DNA of 28,316 nt from Sperchopsis tessellata (GCA_033557685.1 JAWQRN010000569.1:1-28316), one strand, 5' to 3'. Positions 1 to 9,300 are shown, numbered from the stretch's first letter. Made by a program: numbers and translations. Notes: generated by a model from the sequence alone, not told the origin.

Positions 1-268
1 ATAGAATGAATATCGGACAGAGTCGCAAAATTAGAAATATAGATATCTACCTGGCAATATGGTCAAAGAGTTCTATAAAGAGGTGACAGATCTTCACAAG
101 AGCTCAAATGCACGTTTTTCATCATCTTAGGAGATTTTTATACAGAAGTACGAGTAAAATAACCAGGAGATCAGGTTGTAGGAGACTTTAGCTTTGGAAG
201 TAGAAATGAACGAGGTTACGGACTTTGTAGAATATCCTTTGAGAAAACGTATTACCATTTTACATCAT
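1..268 (+). pseudogene. LINE endonuclease domain fragment (RTE-like), plus strand
   Basis: Partial apurinic-like endonuclease domain of a non-LTR retrotransposon. In one frame, from about base 62, reads VKEFYKEVTDLHK. After a frameshift, from about base 127, reads LGDFYTEV, then an in-frame stop, then FSFGSRNERGYGL. These match the GDFNAKVG and FGLGxRNERGDRL motifs of RTE-type LINE endonucleases, whose role is to nick target DNA before reverse transcription. The usual Asn of GDFN is Tyr here, and there is at least one stop and one frameshift, so it is dead. The piece runs off the left edge and ends near 268, where sequence of opposite orientation begins. The wording of its motifs differs from the endonucleases at 2700-3600 and 13500-14050, so it is probably a separate family. 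Confidence 0.72.
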
Positions 269-1770
269 CTCGCGCTACATGTCCCGCTAATCGCCACTTT
301 GATCTGGCTATACGTCTTATCTCTCTAACTTATCCCTAACATCGCCCGCTTCATTGCCCTTTGACATAATCTTAAGTGTCTTTTGCTGTCAACTGCAAGA
401 GTTGCTGAGCCTAGCCCGTATGTTCTAATGGGTAGGATGCACATATCGTAAACTTTCTATTTGATGCACATGTAAACGTTTCTCTCCTTTAAGATATAGC
501 TCATATTTCTAAAAGCGGCCCAGGTTAAGCCGTTTCTTCTCCTTACTTCCCCTGTTTGGTTTTCTCGTCCCAGTTTGATAATAAGGCCAAGATACACGTA
601 CCTATCCACAACTTCCAATAATTGATGGTCCAGTGTTACTTATATGTTATCGGGGGATATGATTTTAGTTTTATGGAAGTTCATCTTGAGGCCAACAGTT
701 TGTGAAGCTTCTTTGAGCTCGGCCAGCATGTATAGTACAATATAATACCTTTCAACGATATTGACACATGTTTCTTCCCATGTTAATTTTTTTAAGACAT
801 CCTCCAATAGCATTGTATCCTCTCGTTGACCTTCAGTTTTTACTTGAAAATATGGATTCTCATAGATCTGGCTGATTAGTTTAGAGTATCTTACGTCAAT
901 TCTTGCCAGCAAATTCCACATTTATATAGAATCAAGAGCCTTCTGGTAGACGATGAACGCCAAGTGTAGGGGTACGTTGTATTCAGTATAGCCTGCTCGA
1001 GTGGTAGATAAAAGTCGAACTTATTACTTAGACGATTTGTAATGATCTTCGTCAGCAATTTGTAAATAGTCGACAGTAAATGGATGGCTAGATAGTTTTC
1101 CATATTTGTACAGTCCCCTTTCTTGAACAGTAGAATTTTTCCTCTTCCAAGCATTTATTCGGTAGCGTAAATATAGCTTTTTTTAATGTTTCTCCTGCTG
1201 TCCTAATCATTTCATTAGTTACTCGATCCTATCCTGTGGCTTTTCGGGTTTTCAGTGATTTCAGTGCTACTTTGAATTCCGGTTCATCTATTTCTGGGAT
1301 TCCTATGACCCTACATTCAATACTGTTTCTTCCTTTCGATGTTGGTTTGGTTTTTGAATTGACTGCTTGTATAGAGTCCGGAAGCTATCTTTCACTACGT
1401 CTTTTTTATCTGATTTACAATTTCTCCATTATCGTTCTTCATTTTATGGATCACCATTTTCCCCGAAGATCTCCCGGCACAAAGTGTCTTCATATTTGTC
1501 TTGAATGCCCGTACGTCTCTCCGTATCGTCTTTTTCACAAGTTTGTTCAGTGCATCGTATCTTTGCGAGTCTCCCGTGTCCATCCTGAGTTTGTCGTTTC
1601 GTCGCCTTCGAAATCCATACACCTTCTTTTTAGCTACTTGTATGCTGTTATTCTAAGGAATTCTGAGATACCCTCTATCTTTTCGATGTTATTTTAATTC
1701 ATAACAGAGGTCTGCATCATTTTTGAGGTCAAGATTTTTATATCTTTCTTTTGTATTTACTGTTGTATTC
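268..1770 (-). pseudogene. RTE-like LINE reverse transcriptase and C-terminus, decayed
   Basis: Minus-strand remnant of a non-LTR reverse transcriptase, read from about 1770 down to 268. In order: the linker after the endonuclease (RYDALNKLVKKTIRRDVRAF near 1550); the start of the RT domain (EIDEPEFKVALKSLKTRKAT near 1290-1220); LFKKGDCTNMENY and IYKLLTKIITNRLSNKFDFY (1135-1020); the motif A region LAFIVYQKALDSI (about 965-925); and GLKMNFHKTKI (about 690-655). The C-terminal region reads YLGLIIKLGREN near 600 and, after a frameshift, WRLAGHVARDDVKW near 290-255. The motif A aspartate is Val (codon 949-951). The block with RGVRQGD and the YADD loop is missing between the motifs near 840 and 720. 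Stops and frameshifts are frequent. Its endonuclease half probably lies at 2700-3600. Confidence 0.87.
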
Positions 1771-1955
1771 AAAAATATAATCTATTATGCTCAATCAGGT
1801 CAGGATTTATTACTACCTCGATTTTTAGAAAGTAGGTACTACGGAAATACATAAGATAACTGTTACGAAACTATGATGTGTAGTGTCACAAAACAGACTA
1901 ACATTTACAAAAGATGTACATTAAATATATAATATAGTACATAAATACAGTTTAT

Positions 1956-2577
1956 ATGGAAGAAACGGCCATTTCAGAATCAACGCCTGGCCTGAAACTG
2001 GGTTCGTACAATGTTCTCTCACAAGATCTCGTGGACCATCAGAAAATTATATTTCCGTCACTCTACATCAAACTTGGACTTATAAAAATTTTGTCCAGGC
2101 ATTCAATAAAGAAATTAAAGCTTTCGCGTTCCTAAATCAAAAGTTTCTACGCGTCAGTGAGGCTAAACTAAACACAGATATTTTTTACTACACTCAGGTC
2201 AGGGAGATTATGAAAAATGATGATAGTATGGATAGTATGTTGATAGTATGGATGAAGATGAGAAAAATGCCTAGCTCACATTGAAGTCCATAATCAAGAT
2301 CTTTCTGGGCAACCATAGGAGCTCAGAGAATGAATATGTTGTTGAGGAACTCCTGCGGAGCTTCCATGTTCTTGGTGCATGTATGTCCATATAGATGCAA
2401 TTTCTCAGCTCGCATTTGGATTACTTTCCTGAAAACTCTGGGGATTACAGCGAGGAGCAAGGTGGGATATGTACATGCTTGCAAACTATTGTTGGTGCCT
2501 CAAGACAGATGTTCCAAATGCAAAACATACAGGAAAGTCCTTGAAAAGGTTATTTCGTCCACAATAATGGTGATCCT
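1956..2577 (+). pseudogene. Repetitive arthropod protein family of unknown function, decayed copy
   Basis: Plus-strand remnant of a protein that I recognise as present in very many copies in arthropod genomes, but whose function I cannot name. The pieces, in order, are: PGLKLGSYNVLSQDLVDHQK and IIFPSLYIKLGLIK from the ATG at 1956; after a frameshift, KAFAFLNQKFLRVSEAKLN and FYYTQVREIMKNDDS, ending at a stop near 2283; after another frameshift, IKIFLGNHRSSENEYVVEEL, FHVLGACMSI, stop, MQFLSSHLDYFPEN and GDYSEEQG; then, after a short deletion, DMYMLANYCWCLKTDVPNAK and a stop at 2575-2577. The order matches the family's usual C-terminal half (LVDPxKILLPPLHIKLGLMK ... SHLDYFPENxGxxSEEQGERFHQD ... 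ADYCWCLKRD). The GERFHQDI-to-GRW segment is deleted. It sits between the two halves of a minus-strand LINE and ends just before a (TA)n tract. Confidence 0.78.
2222..2250. repeat. Three copies of the 9-mer GATAGTATG
   Basis: GATAGTATG occurs at 2222-2230, 2231-2239 and 2242-2250. It lies inside the repetitive protein pseudogene and looks like local slippage, giving a repeated DSMDSM in the reading frame. Confidence 0.85.

Positions 2578-2583
<6 letters not shown>

Positions 2584-2632
<49 letters not shown>
2584..2632. repeat. (TA)n microsatellite
   Basis: Uninterrupted AT dinucleotide tract of about 49 bases, starting 7 bases after the stop of the repetitive protein pseudogene. Confidence 0.97.
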
Positions 2633-2638
<6 letters not shown>

Positions 2639-2699
2639 TCTTAAAGAGATCTTATAATTATTTTACGCTCCGATTTTGTTGTTGTTTATTTTTTGCTTC

Positions 2700-3600
2700 A
2701 GCCGTCAGTTATCTTTAGTTAATTCGATGCAAGTTTTCTCCACGTACATGTCTTATTGTCTTTTCATTAGTTGAGTTATTATTCGAATTTTGCTTAACAC
2801 AAGGCCATGATCGGAACCTATGTTTACGAATGTTAGGGCGCGTACATCTAGGATTTACGACGGATCTTTTGCCATATTTTTATCATTATTTGGGCTCTAG
2901 AGTTAGACCAGGTTATTTTAGGCTATAGTTTGTGGTCGAAGTAGCTGTTATTTATTCGGAGTTGATTCTCCATACATAAAGCAATCAGAGCTTCCCCATT
3001 CTCGTTTATCGTGGTTTCGTTGAAGCATTGTTTTATTCCTTCTACCGTTTTGTTGCTAATACGCGTGTTGGAATTGTATCTATTTCTTTTTGAAGCTGTT
3101 ATTAGCACATACTTGCTTCCTCTTTGGGTTTTCTTGAGTTGGGTGCGTATGTACTGATAATATGTATCTTTTCTTCTCCTAGGTCTAGGATTACTCTTAT
3201 GATTCTGTCATTGGAATAGTGCGTGTCTTAAATGTTCTGTCCAAATTCGCTCTTTAGGAATATGGCGACACTGGAGCTATCTCTTTTGTGTTTCTCCTTT
3301 CCAATATATTTAAGTATATATCCAGGTTAATTGGTCTCTCCCTTTCCTCCTCTCTTGGTTTCTGGGAGAGCACATACAACTATTTTGTGTTTCTCTAGCT
3401 CTAGCAAAGTTTCCTGGTCTCTACCTTACATGATAAGATGTTCCAGCAGGAGCATCAGACCTCTTGTTTCCTCAATTTCTGCTTGTTCTTTTCTATGTGT
3501 GTTATATTATTTGGATTCCCATTATTGTTCCTTGTCCTCGCTTGGGCCGTGATCGTTAGATCCGACCTATTTCGAGGCTGATCGTTGGCTGTCTGAGCTT
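2700..3600 (-). pseudogene. LINE endonuclease domain, probable 5' half of the element at 268-1770
   Basis: Minus-strand APE-like endonuclease of a non-LTR retrotransposon, read from about 3600 down to 2700. Recognisable pieces: LLELEKHKIVVCALPETK (near 3415-3355, with the metal-binding Glu of the usual QETK motif kept); a middle segment with VEGIKQCFNETTINENGEAL and ENQLRINNSYFDHKL (3060-2925); ITWSNSRAQ (near 2915-2890); and DVRALTFVNIGSDHGLVL (2849-2795), whose SDH (2807-2815) is the catalytic Asp-His motif. Stops and frameshifts separate the pieces. The next part expected for such an element, the linker leading into the RT, appears 0.9 kb away at about 1770 on the same strand. The simplest reading is one LINE split by later insertion. 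Confidence 0.84.
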
Positions 3601-3894
3601 ATACTTCTTTTTACCTTTTCCTTTGTCCTGGTTTAGGACCGGAAACATCGCCATCTGAATACTTGATCCACTCATCGGCGATGCAGGTGACTATGACTTA
3701 AATAATCAAATGTACGACTCTAAATTTTACGACTTAATTTGATAAATTACCTAAACTAAGGGACATTAAGAGATATATTTGATATATTTTGGTGAATAGA
3801 TGGATGTAAATGGTAAATTGAGAAACTCATATACGCTTTTAGTTTTTCCTAAATTGTAGCAACTTTTTTCCTTGATATGTGAGTACAATGGAAA

Positions 3895-4834
3895 TTATCT
3901 TCTCCACCTTAGAGCTGCCTTCTTCCAATCATATTTTATGGGCTTGAAAGCTTCAAAATCTTTAGCTTAGATAAGTCTTGTTGCATTTGGATACAAGTCA
4001 ACTAGTAGAACGTCAATTTCAGTATATACTTTGCTCAACTGATATGTTAAGTAGGACTTATACTTAGTAACGAATAATATTACAAGATAAGGGTGAAAAA
4101 AGTTGGTGATATACTGAAAAAATAATATAAATTTCGTCTATCCTTTATAGTTTAAACCTATGACTCGTTTCTAAGAAACATATTTTAAAACATTCTGACG
4201 TAAAAAGGGTAGATGACCACTGGTGGTGTATCAATCCGACATCCGGCTGATTGGCAGAACATTTAATCGTTAATGTTAGGGTTAGATTTTATATTGCCTC
4301 TGTCTACCTCATGAACATGTATTGTGCCTTTGGGAGCTAGACTTTGACTTCTTTTGGGCATTGCCTAAAGCGTATCTATGTATATTAAATACACAAGAAG
4401 GATTTGATAAAATGGAAAAAAATATAGTTCATTCCATGGGTTTTTATGTCAAAAATGGCGCTGGCTGTAGTGATTGCTTCAGGGGTACAATTGAATAAAT
4501 TTGGGTAGCGTTTTATAATTCCATTGTACCCCTTGTCGAAAATTATCTTTAAATATTATTTTATGATTAGCCTGATCAAAAAATAATTTACCAGAAGTTT
4601 ACTTCCAACTTTCTATGTACTATTTACTATTGCAATCAAGACTACATTGAACCAATAATTCTTCTTCCTGTTTTGTTGAGTGTGGCTTTAGTTTATGACT
4701 AGTTTTTTTAAAGTTGCTAGACAATTAAATTATAAGGTACTTTTAGGCACTCCATAGCTTTTTGAGGCTGACGTTTTGGAAATTCCATATCTTATTGCAG
4801 TTAAAGCTGCCTGCACTAATTCTTTAGTGAACAT
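3895..4834 (-). pseudogene. pogo/Tigger-like transposase, decayed
   Basis: Minus-strand DNA-transposon transposase remnant. The ATG at 4834 opens a pipsqueak-type helix-turn-helix: MFTKELVQAALTAIRYGISK, then SASKSYGVPKSTL, then a stop. About 4680-4630 reads HKLKPHSTKQEEELLV, the start of the second (CENP-B-like) HTH. About 4530-4470 reads KRYPNLFNCTPEAITTASA, matching its RxPxLSxRTPEAxTxAR pattern. Next come FRQCPKEVKV with TEAI and NLTL (4370-4275), and DVGLIHHQW (near 4240). The C-terminal catalytic core region has YLTYQLSKVYTEIDVLLVDL, YPNATRLI, a stop where QP is usual, AKDFEAFKPIKYDWKKAALR and WRR (about 4055-3895), a DDE_1 pattern. The whole N-to-C order is kept in about 0.94 kb, shorter than a full transposase, with several stops and frameshifts. 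Terminal repeats were not found. Confidence 0.82.
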
Positions 4835-4944
4835 TATGTTAGACGTTTTTGGAATTAGACATTTTAGTTATCTTAAACATGAAAATCGTTGATTAAAGAA
4901 CAGTTAAAGTATTATACCAAAACGTAAGTCTTTAAACATAATGC

Positions 4945-4983
<39 letters not shown>

Positions 4984-4986
4984 ATA
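4945..4986. repeat. (TA)n microsatellite, one interruption
   Basis: TA dinucleotide tract broken once by TT near 4969-4970. It lies 110 bases upstream of the pogo-like transposase start. Confidence 0.95.
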
Positions 4987-6530
4987 CGTTCTTTGCACAC
5001 CAAAGCAACTGGGAACTAAATAAATTTATTAGAATTATGAATATTTAATAAGAGTGATACAATGATGAATGTTTAATTAAAATCAACAGTTACTTTGAAT
5101 TATGCTTATTAAGTACGTCATAACAATTTAGAAAATGTACTTTCCTTAAGAATGTTACAAGAACTTACCTTTTTTGTAACCGCAAAGTGTTTAAATTTGC
5201 ACTTGAATCTTATTATTATTTTGTCTCCACTTTAAACATTTCATGTTATAAAACAAAAAATAAACGCTTTATTTCCTGCGCAATTCTTTGTTATTTGTGA
5301 GTTCAATTACAAGTAAAACTGATTAAAACTGACCCGTTTTTAATTATTTAAACTAGTGACGTATTTTTGCACAAAAGAAATATATTTGTCTGTTGAAGAA
5401 TTTTTCAAATGTAGAATGTTTGCTTTAAATATTCAACTGCATTTTTGTTGTAGAATTTAAGTATGACTTTGGCTTTTTTATTTCATAACACCCTGTTAAG
5501 GAAACTGTAAAGCATAAATGTTATTGTCTTATTCTTCAAGTATCTTCACTTAGCTAACTTTATGCATTAAATTTACTTTACTTGAAAACTGAAGCTTTAT
5601 ATGGCATGACAAAAAATTTCCCTTACTTATGTATGTCTTTAATAACAAATTACAATGCTTGCCAGCACATTGAAATAGCTATTTGAACTCTAGATCTTTG
5701 GAAACAGGAGCCACAATTTGGTACGTGAGATTCACATATGGGAATAACCTGCGGAGCTAACAAATATGCAAGATTTGGTCTCTAAAATCGGAGATCATAT
5801 AGCCGCGCTCCAACCACATCGCATGAGTAACTTGCTTTTTAAATTAGATTAGTTCTCTAGAAACTCATCCTACTATAACTAACCATTTAATATTTTATTG
5901 AATCCGTAGCATTATATAACGAGTATTATGTGGGGATATTACATGCTTTTTTCTTATATTGCCAGTGTAGCGGTACATGTATTTATCCGCTTTATTAGAA
6001 CTTGTGGCTGGAAAAGTTATAATAAAGTGTACATTATTGACGTTCATAAAACTCACATCACGTAGTTAAGTCAAATAGATGTGGCTATACTTTATGTTAT
6101 AACAGTGTTGGACAGTGAATTATTTACTGATTGTCACATTTTGTTTTATACTTTTTCATGTATGACCTCTCAAAACAGTATAGTGCTTATTTTACCCAGT
6201 ATTTAGCTGTTATTTATAGTTCTTAGTGCTGACTGTGATGTCTATAAGTAGACAAGCTCTTCTGATTTCCTACTGAGAGTAAGAATAATAGGGAAAAATA
6301 GTTAATAGATTTCGAGATTTTGCTAAATGTGCCACCGTTCTAACTAAATTATTAAGGTGACATTATTTAAGACGTGAAAAGTAGATGTTTTGTCGTGCAT
6401 TTAAAGGGAAGTGAACAAATTATTACTGGCTCTTATGCAGGAGCAAACCCCTGTTTGCTTGATTTAATTGGAAACTATTTCGGTTTTGAAAGAATATAAC
6501 ATAAAAGTCATTATTATTTAAAAAGAAATT
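4987..6530. other. AT-rich stretch, no gene recognised
   Basis: No coding pattern, RNA gene or clear repeat boundary was recognised on either strand. A slightly GC-richer patch around 5690-5830 gives no translation I can assign. It may hold the 5' flank of the pogo-like element or old unclassified repeat. Confidence 0.5.
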
Positions 6531-6532
6531 TG

Positions 6533-6752
6533 CTGTCTTGTGGATAATCATAATTATATAAAAGCAGAATGTTGTTCTTCCACAAAATTGTTTTATTTTT
6601 AGCAACCGGTTACGACCATTCAAATCATCACAAAGCTCAACTTGCGTTCCGGGCAATGTGAACACAGCAAGAATCGTTGAAACCGGTCGCTAAAAATAAA
6701 ACAATGTTGCGGAAGGACAACATCCTGCTTTTTATTTAATTAAAAAGACATT
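6533..6752. repeat. Imperfect inverted repeat (hairpin-forming)
   Basis: The arms at 6563-6611 and 6681-6729 are reverse complements over 49 bases with 5 mismatches (about 90%). Both contain TTGTTTTATTTTTAGC followed by the palindrome ACCGGT. Weaker pairing continues outward through the AT-rich flanks (AATTATATAAA against AATTAAATAAAAA) to about 6533 and 6752. The 69-base spacer is not repeated. It could be a foldback/MITE insertion, a hairpin RNA source, or two half-copies of one repeat inserted head to head. It lies about 300 bases upstream of the plus-strand hAT fragment. Confidence 0.82.
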
Positions 6753-7036
6753 GCATGAAACAGTAACAATTTGAAATGTTAAAAATACAAGGCAGATAAT
6801 TTGAAATTATTTATCTGTAAAACAGATGCTTTTCCGCAAAAGCATTCTCCGAACAAGCTCAATTGTCAGTGAAAAAATTGTAAAGCACTCGAAGTCATAT
6901 TTTGAAGACGGCTGTGACAAAAATGTCTTACTACTGTTATTAGAGTATTGTGCTTTGTAAAAACAAAATTTTTGCATTGGTCTGTAATAAGACAATTTGA
7001 AACATTTTAAATCGCTCCAGATGAGAGAACAGATAC
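6753..7036. other. Spacer between hairpin and hAT fragment, unassigned
   Basis: Both strands carry short open stretches (for example SLFGECFCGKASVLQ on the minus strand) but nothing I can assign. It may be the decayed N-terminal part of the hAT fragment that starts at 7037. Confidence 0.35.
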
Positions 7037-7520
7037 CCCTTGTTGGCTGTATTTGTTTGCGGAGTTGATGCTAAATTGAATTGTACGAAGATATTGCTTG
7101 GTCTTCAAACAATGAAAGATACTACAAGAAAGAAGACATTTTCCAGGAAATATAAATGTTTTAAATACGTTAGACCTTAGGTGGGAGAAGGAAAGGGTTA
7201 GCTTGCGATGTGATTACGGAAATAATTGAGTCAAACATAGGCGTTGTTGTTAAAATCAAACCAGCGTTATCTAACAAGAAAACATCGATTCAGAAGATGC
7301 GTGTGTGTATTTCTCAGCATTTTGTATCAATACATCGTTTGTGCAAAATTAATCAAATATGCCCATATCATAAACCTGCATATATTTCACTAAGTCGAGG
7401 TACTAGACCACCGTCAGTTTCAAGAAATTCTGGAAGACGTTCATTCCGAGCATTAGACCTCATATTTTACTGTATGTTGGTTAAGTAAGGAGAAGATGTT
7501 GAAGAGTTTTTTGATTTGAT
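7037..7520 (+). pseudogene. hAT transposase central fragment (ZBED5/SCAN3-like)
   Basis: Plus-strand piece from the middle of a hAT-family transposase. Across three frames it reads LLAVFVCGVDAKLNCTKILL and MKDTTRKKTF (7040-7142), LNTLDLRWEKERVSL (about 7155-7200), SNIGVVVKIKPALSNKKTSI (7231-7290), then VEVLDHRQFQEILEDVHSEH (about 7394-7453) and CWLSKEKMLKSF (about 7471-7506). These follow the known order in this family: LLxFVRY, the TTTKGEDIF-like block, LxWEKCVxxCTDGAxxMxGxxxG, LNHRQFQEFLEDVxSEY, and VRWLSRGxVLKRFFDL. The CTDGA motif is destroyed and several frameshifts are needed, so it is inactive. It covers the part missing from the minus-strand hAT remnant at 8356-9300. Confidence 0.74.
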
Positions 7521-7929
7521 AAGGTGTGATCTGTTGATGGTTAGTTTGTGAAATTCACACACTCATTCGCCACTTTTCATGCCTACAGATTTCAGTTAGA
7601 TCAGTGTAGATCTGTCGGACATAAAGTATATCAAATTATATTTAATCTAAGCAACCAATGATGAGTAGATTTGTTGCTGAACATATCAGGGATATTTATT
7701 ATTACTTTGAGTAATAGACATAGTTTGTAGTAGTTATTAAATAGGCAAAATTAATACACTAATCCGCCAAAGACAGAAATAATACTATACAGAAAAATAA
7801 GTATTATTTCTAATTTATATATACCAACAAAATAATTTAAAATTTATATACAAACAATACAAAATTAAGAATTTGCAGCTTCCTCGGCAGTACATGAATG
7901 TGCTATTTTAATATTTAATATATCAAATA
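7521..7929. other. AT-rich spacer, no gene recognised
   Basis: No pattern was assigned after the hAT fragment fades out near 7520. The last 20 bases (7910-7929) form the left flank repeat of the inverted-repeat element at 7930-8250. Confidence 0.45.
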
Positions 7930-8250
7930 CCGAGCAAACCAGCTAAGTCAATATATTAAATGCAAAAATCCAATACTTTTTCGAAAAATTAAGGGAAACA
8001 AGCCGGTTTGCAGTGGACACGGAAACATTGCGATACCTCCCATAAGATGCTTACTCACGATCTCAAGGCATATATACAAGGAATCAAATATGTATTCGTA
8101 CGTGGGCTATAGCTAATTACTAACAAGAGCAGTGCTGATGACGTCTTAATGACAGAAACACGTATCCACTGCAATTCGGCATTTTTCCCTTAATTTTTCG
8201 AGGACGTATTTGTTTTCTGCATTTAATATATTGACTTGGCCGGTTTGATG
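7930..8250. mobile_element. MITE-like inverted-repeat element, about 321 bp
   Basis: Two 87-base arms (7936-8022 and 8160-8246) are reverse complements with 14 mismatches (about 84%). Runs such as AGTCAATATATTAAATGC and CGAAAAATTAAGGGAAA are unchanged in both arms. The inner loop is about 137 bases and has no coding pattern. A near-identical 20-base AT-rich sequence flanks the element directly: 7910-7929 and 8251-8270 match at 18 of 20 positions, which looks like a target-site duplication but is long for a DNA transposon. It is non-autonomous, and its transposase family is unknown. It sits between two hAT fragments, but no hAT-type 8-base duplication is evident. Confidence 0.8.
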
Positions 8251-8355
8251 AATATTTAAATTATCAAATAATAAAATAACACAATACAAAAATATTAATT
8301 AAAAAAAAATATGCTTAAAAACATATTCTTAAAAAGAGAACAAAACATAAAACAA

Positions 8356-9300
8356 TTAATGTGAAACATATACTTGGTGCAATTTACAAAGCTCGTTTAT
8401 ATTTGGGCATATTTTAGACAAATATACACTCATTTAATTTTCATCCGACTTCTTTCCCTCTTTTTAATTTTGATACTAATGAACGAAGAATATCTGAATA
8501 CGCACAGGCCCGAGATAGAAAATTGTACCAAAACTGTAGCTCCGAAGTTGGTAAATTCTTTTTTAATTAACATTCAAAAGGAGTCGAGTAAAATTTCATA
8601 ATATTATTATTATAAAGTACGGTGATTGTGAATTTGTATTAATTCATCTCGTTTTTAAGGTTTAATACTATTTTATTAGATGCCAATTTAGTAAACGGAT
8701 TTCGTATCCACTCAAAACTGTCGATATATATATTAGGAAAATAATAAAAAATCTTTTCGTTTAGTAATCTTAAGTATTCAGAGAGTAACATTAAACACAT
8801 TTCCAGGGTAGCTTTCTTGCACACTGGAATTTACATTTTGCAGTTGTTCAAATATATTTGTTATATAAGCAAATTTTTTACATCAAAATACAATTTTCAA
8901 CAACGGAGCAAATGAATGCTAGTTTTATATTTTAAAAAAGTAATTTCTACATTCAGTTGATAATAACAACCTAATTATCGACCTTTGGGCAGACACTTAA
9001 CATCAATATGAAGAAGAAGGTTAAATGTTCAGATTCAAGATCTTTATTCAAGTTTGAAAATTGATTTGAGCAATAATAAAGCCAACACATAGATATCTCA
9101 CGTAAAACCTGAAGATGAATTTCTTTAATAATATCTGACATCGCAAAGTAGTTTGTGAATTGTATCGTATAATATAATGGAATTGTCATTAATTCTTCAT
9201 CTTCAATACCAATCATTGTTTTGCAAATTTCTGCAGAGACGAGGGGAGTGTTTCTCAATAATAATATGCGGTTTCATTTCTTTCACTATTATTTCGTCCT
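8356..9300 (-). pseudogene. hAT transposase remnant (ZBED5/SCAN3-like), N- and C-terminal parts
   Basis: Minus-strand hAT transposase read from about 9300 to the stop at 8356-8358. The N-terminal part has VKEMKPHI (about 9288-9265), then after a frameshift SAEICKTMIGIEDEELMTIP, and AMSDIIKEIHLQVLREIS (9144-9091). The catalytic centre is missing near 8870-8990. The second part reads FYYFPN, then FEWIRNPFTKL (about 8720-8685), a family landmark (FxxYFPxxxxFxWIRNPF). The C-terminal dimerisation region reads FSISGLCV, SSFISIKIKKRE (near 8510-8450) and, after a frameshift, YLSKICPNINELCKLHQVYV to the stop, matching GFSxLxxIKTKxRxx...LSxxxPNIxELCKxxQ. It needs several frameshifts, so it is dead. 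Plus-strand open frames over this region are only its antisense. Confidence 0.85.

Noticed and set aside
2330..2644. Plus-strand open frame of 104 codons ending in an Ile-Tyr repeat
   Set aside because: Wrong frame over the repeat-protein pseudogene; the real pattern (FHVLGACMSI, SSHLDYFPEN) is in another frame, and the tail is just the TA microsatellite translated.
3331..3552. Plus-strand open frame of 73 codons
   Set aside because: It is antisense to the LINE endonuclease on the minus strand (LLELEKHKIVVCALPETK); its Ser-rich translation has no family pattern.
8374..8601. Plus-strand open frame of 75 codons
   Set aside because: It is the antisense of the hAT C-terminal dimerisation region, which has the clear pattern on the minus strand.
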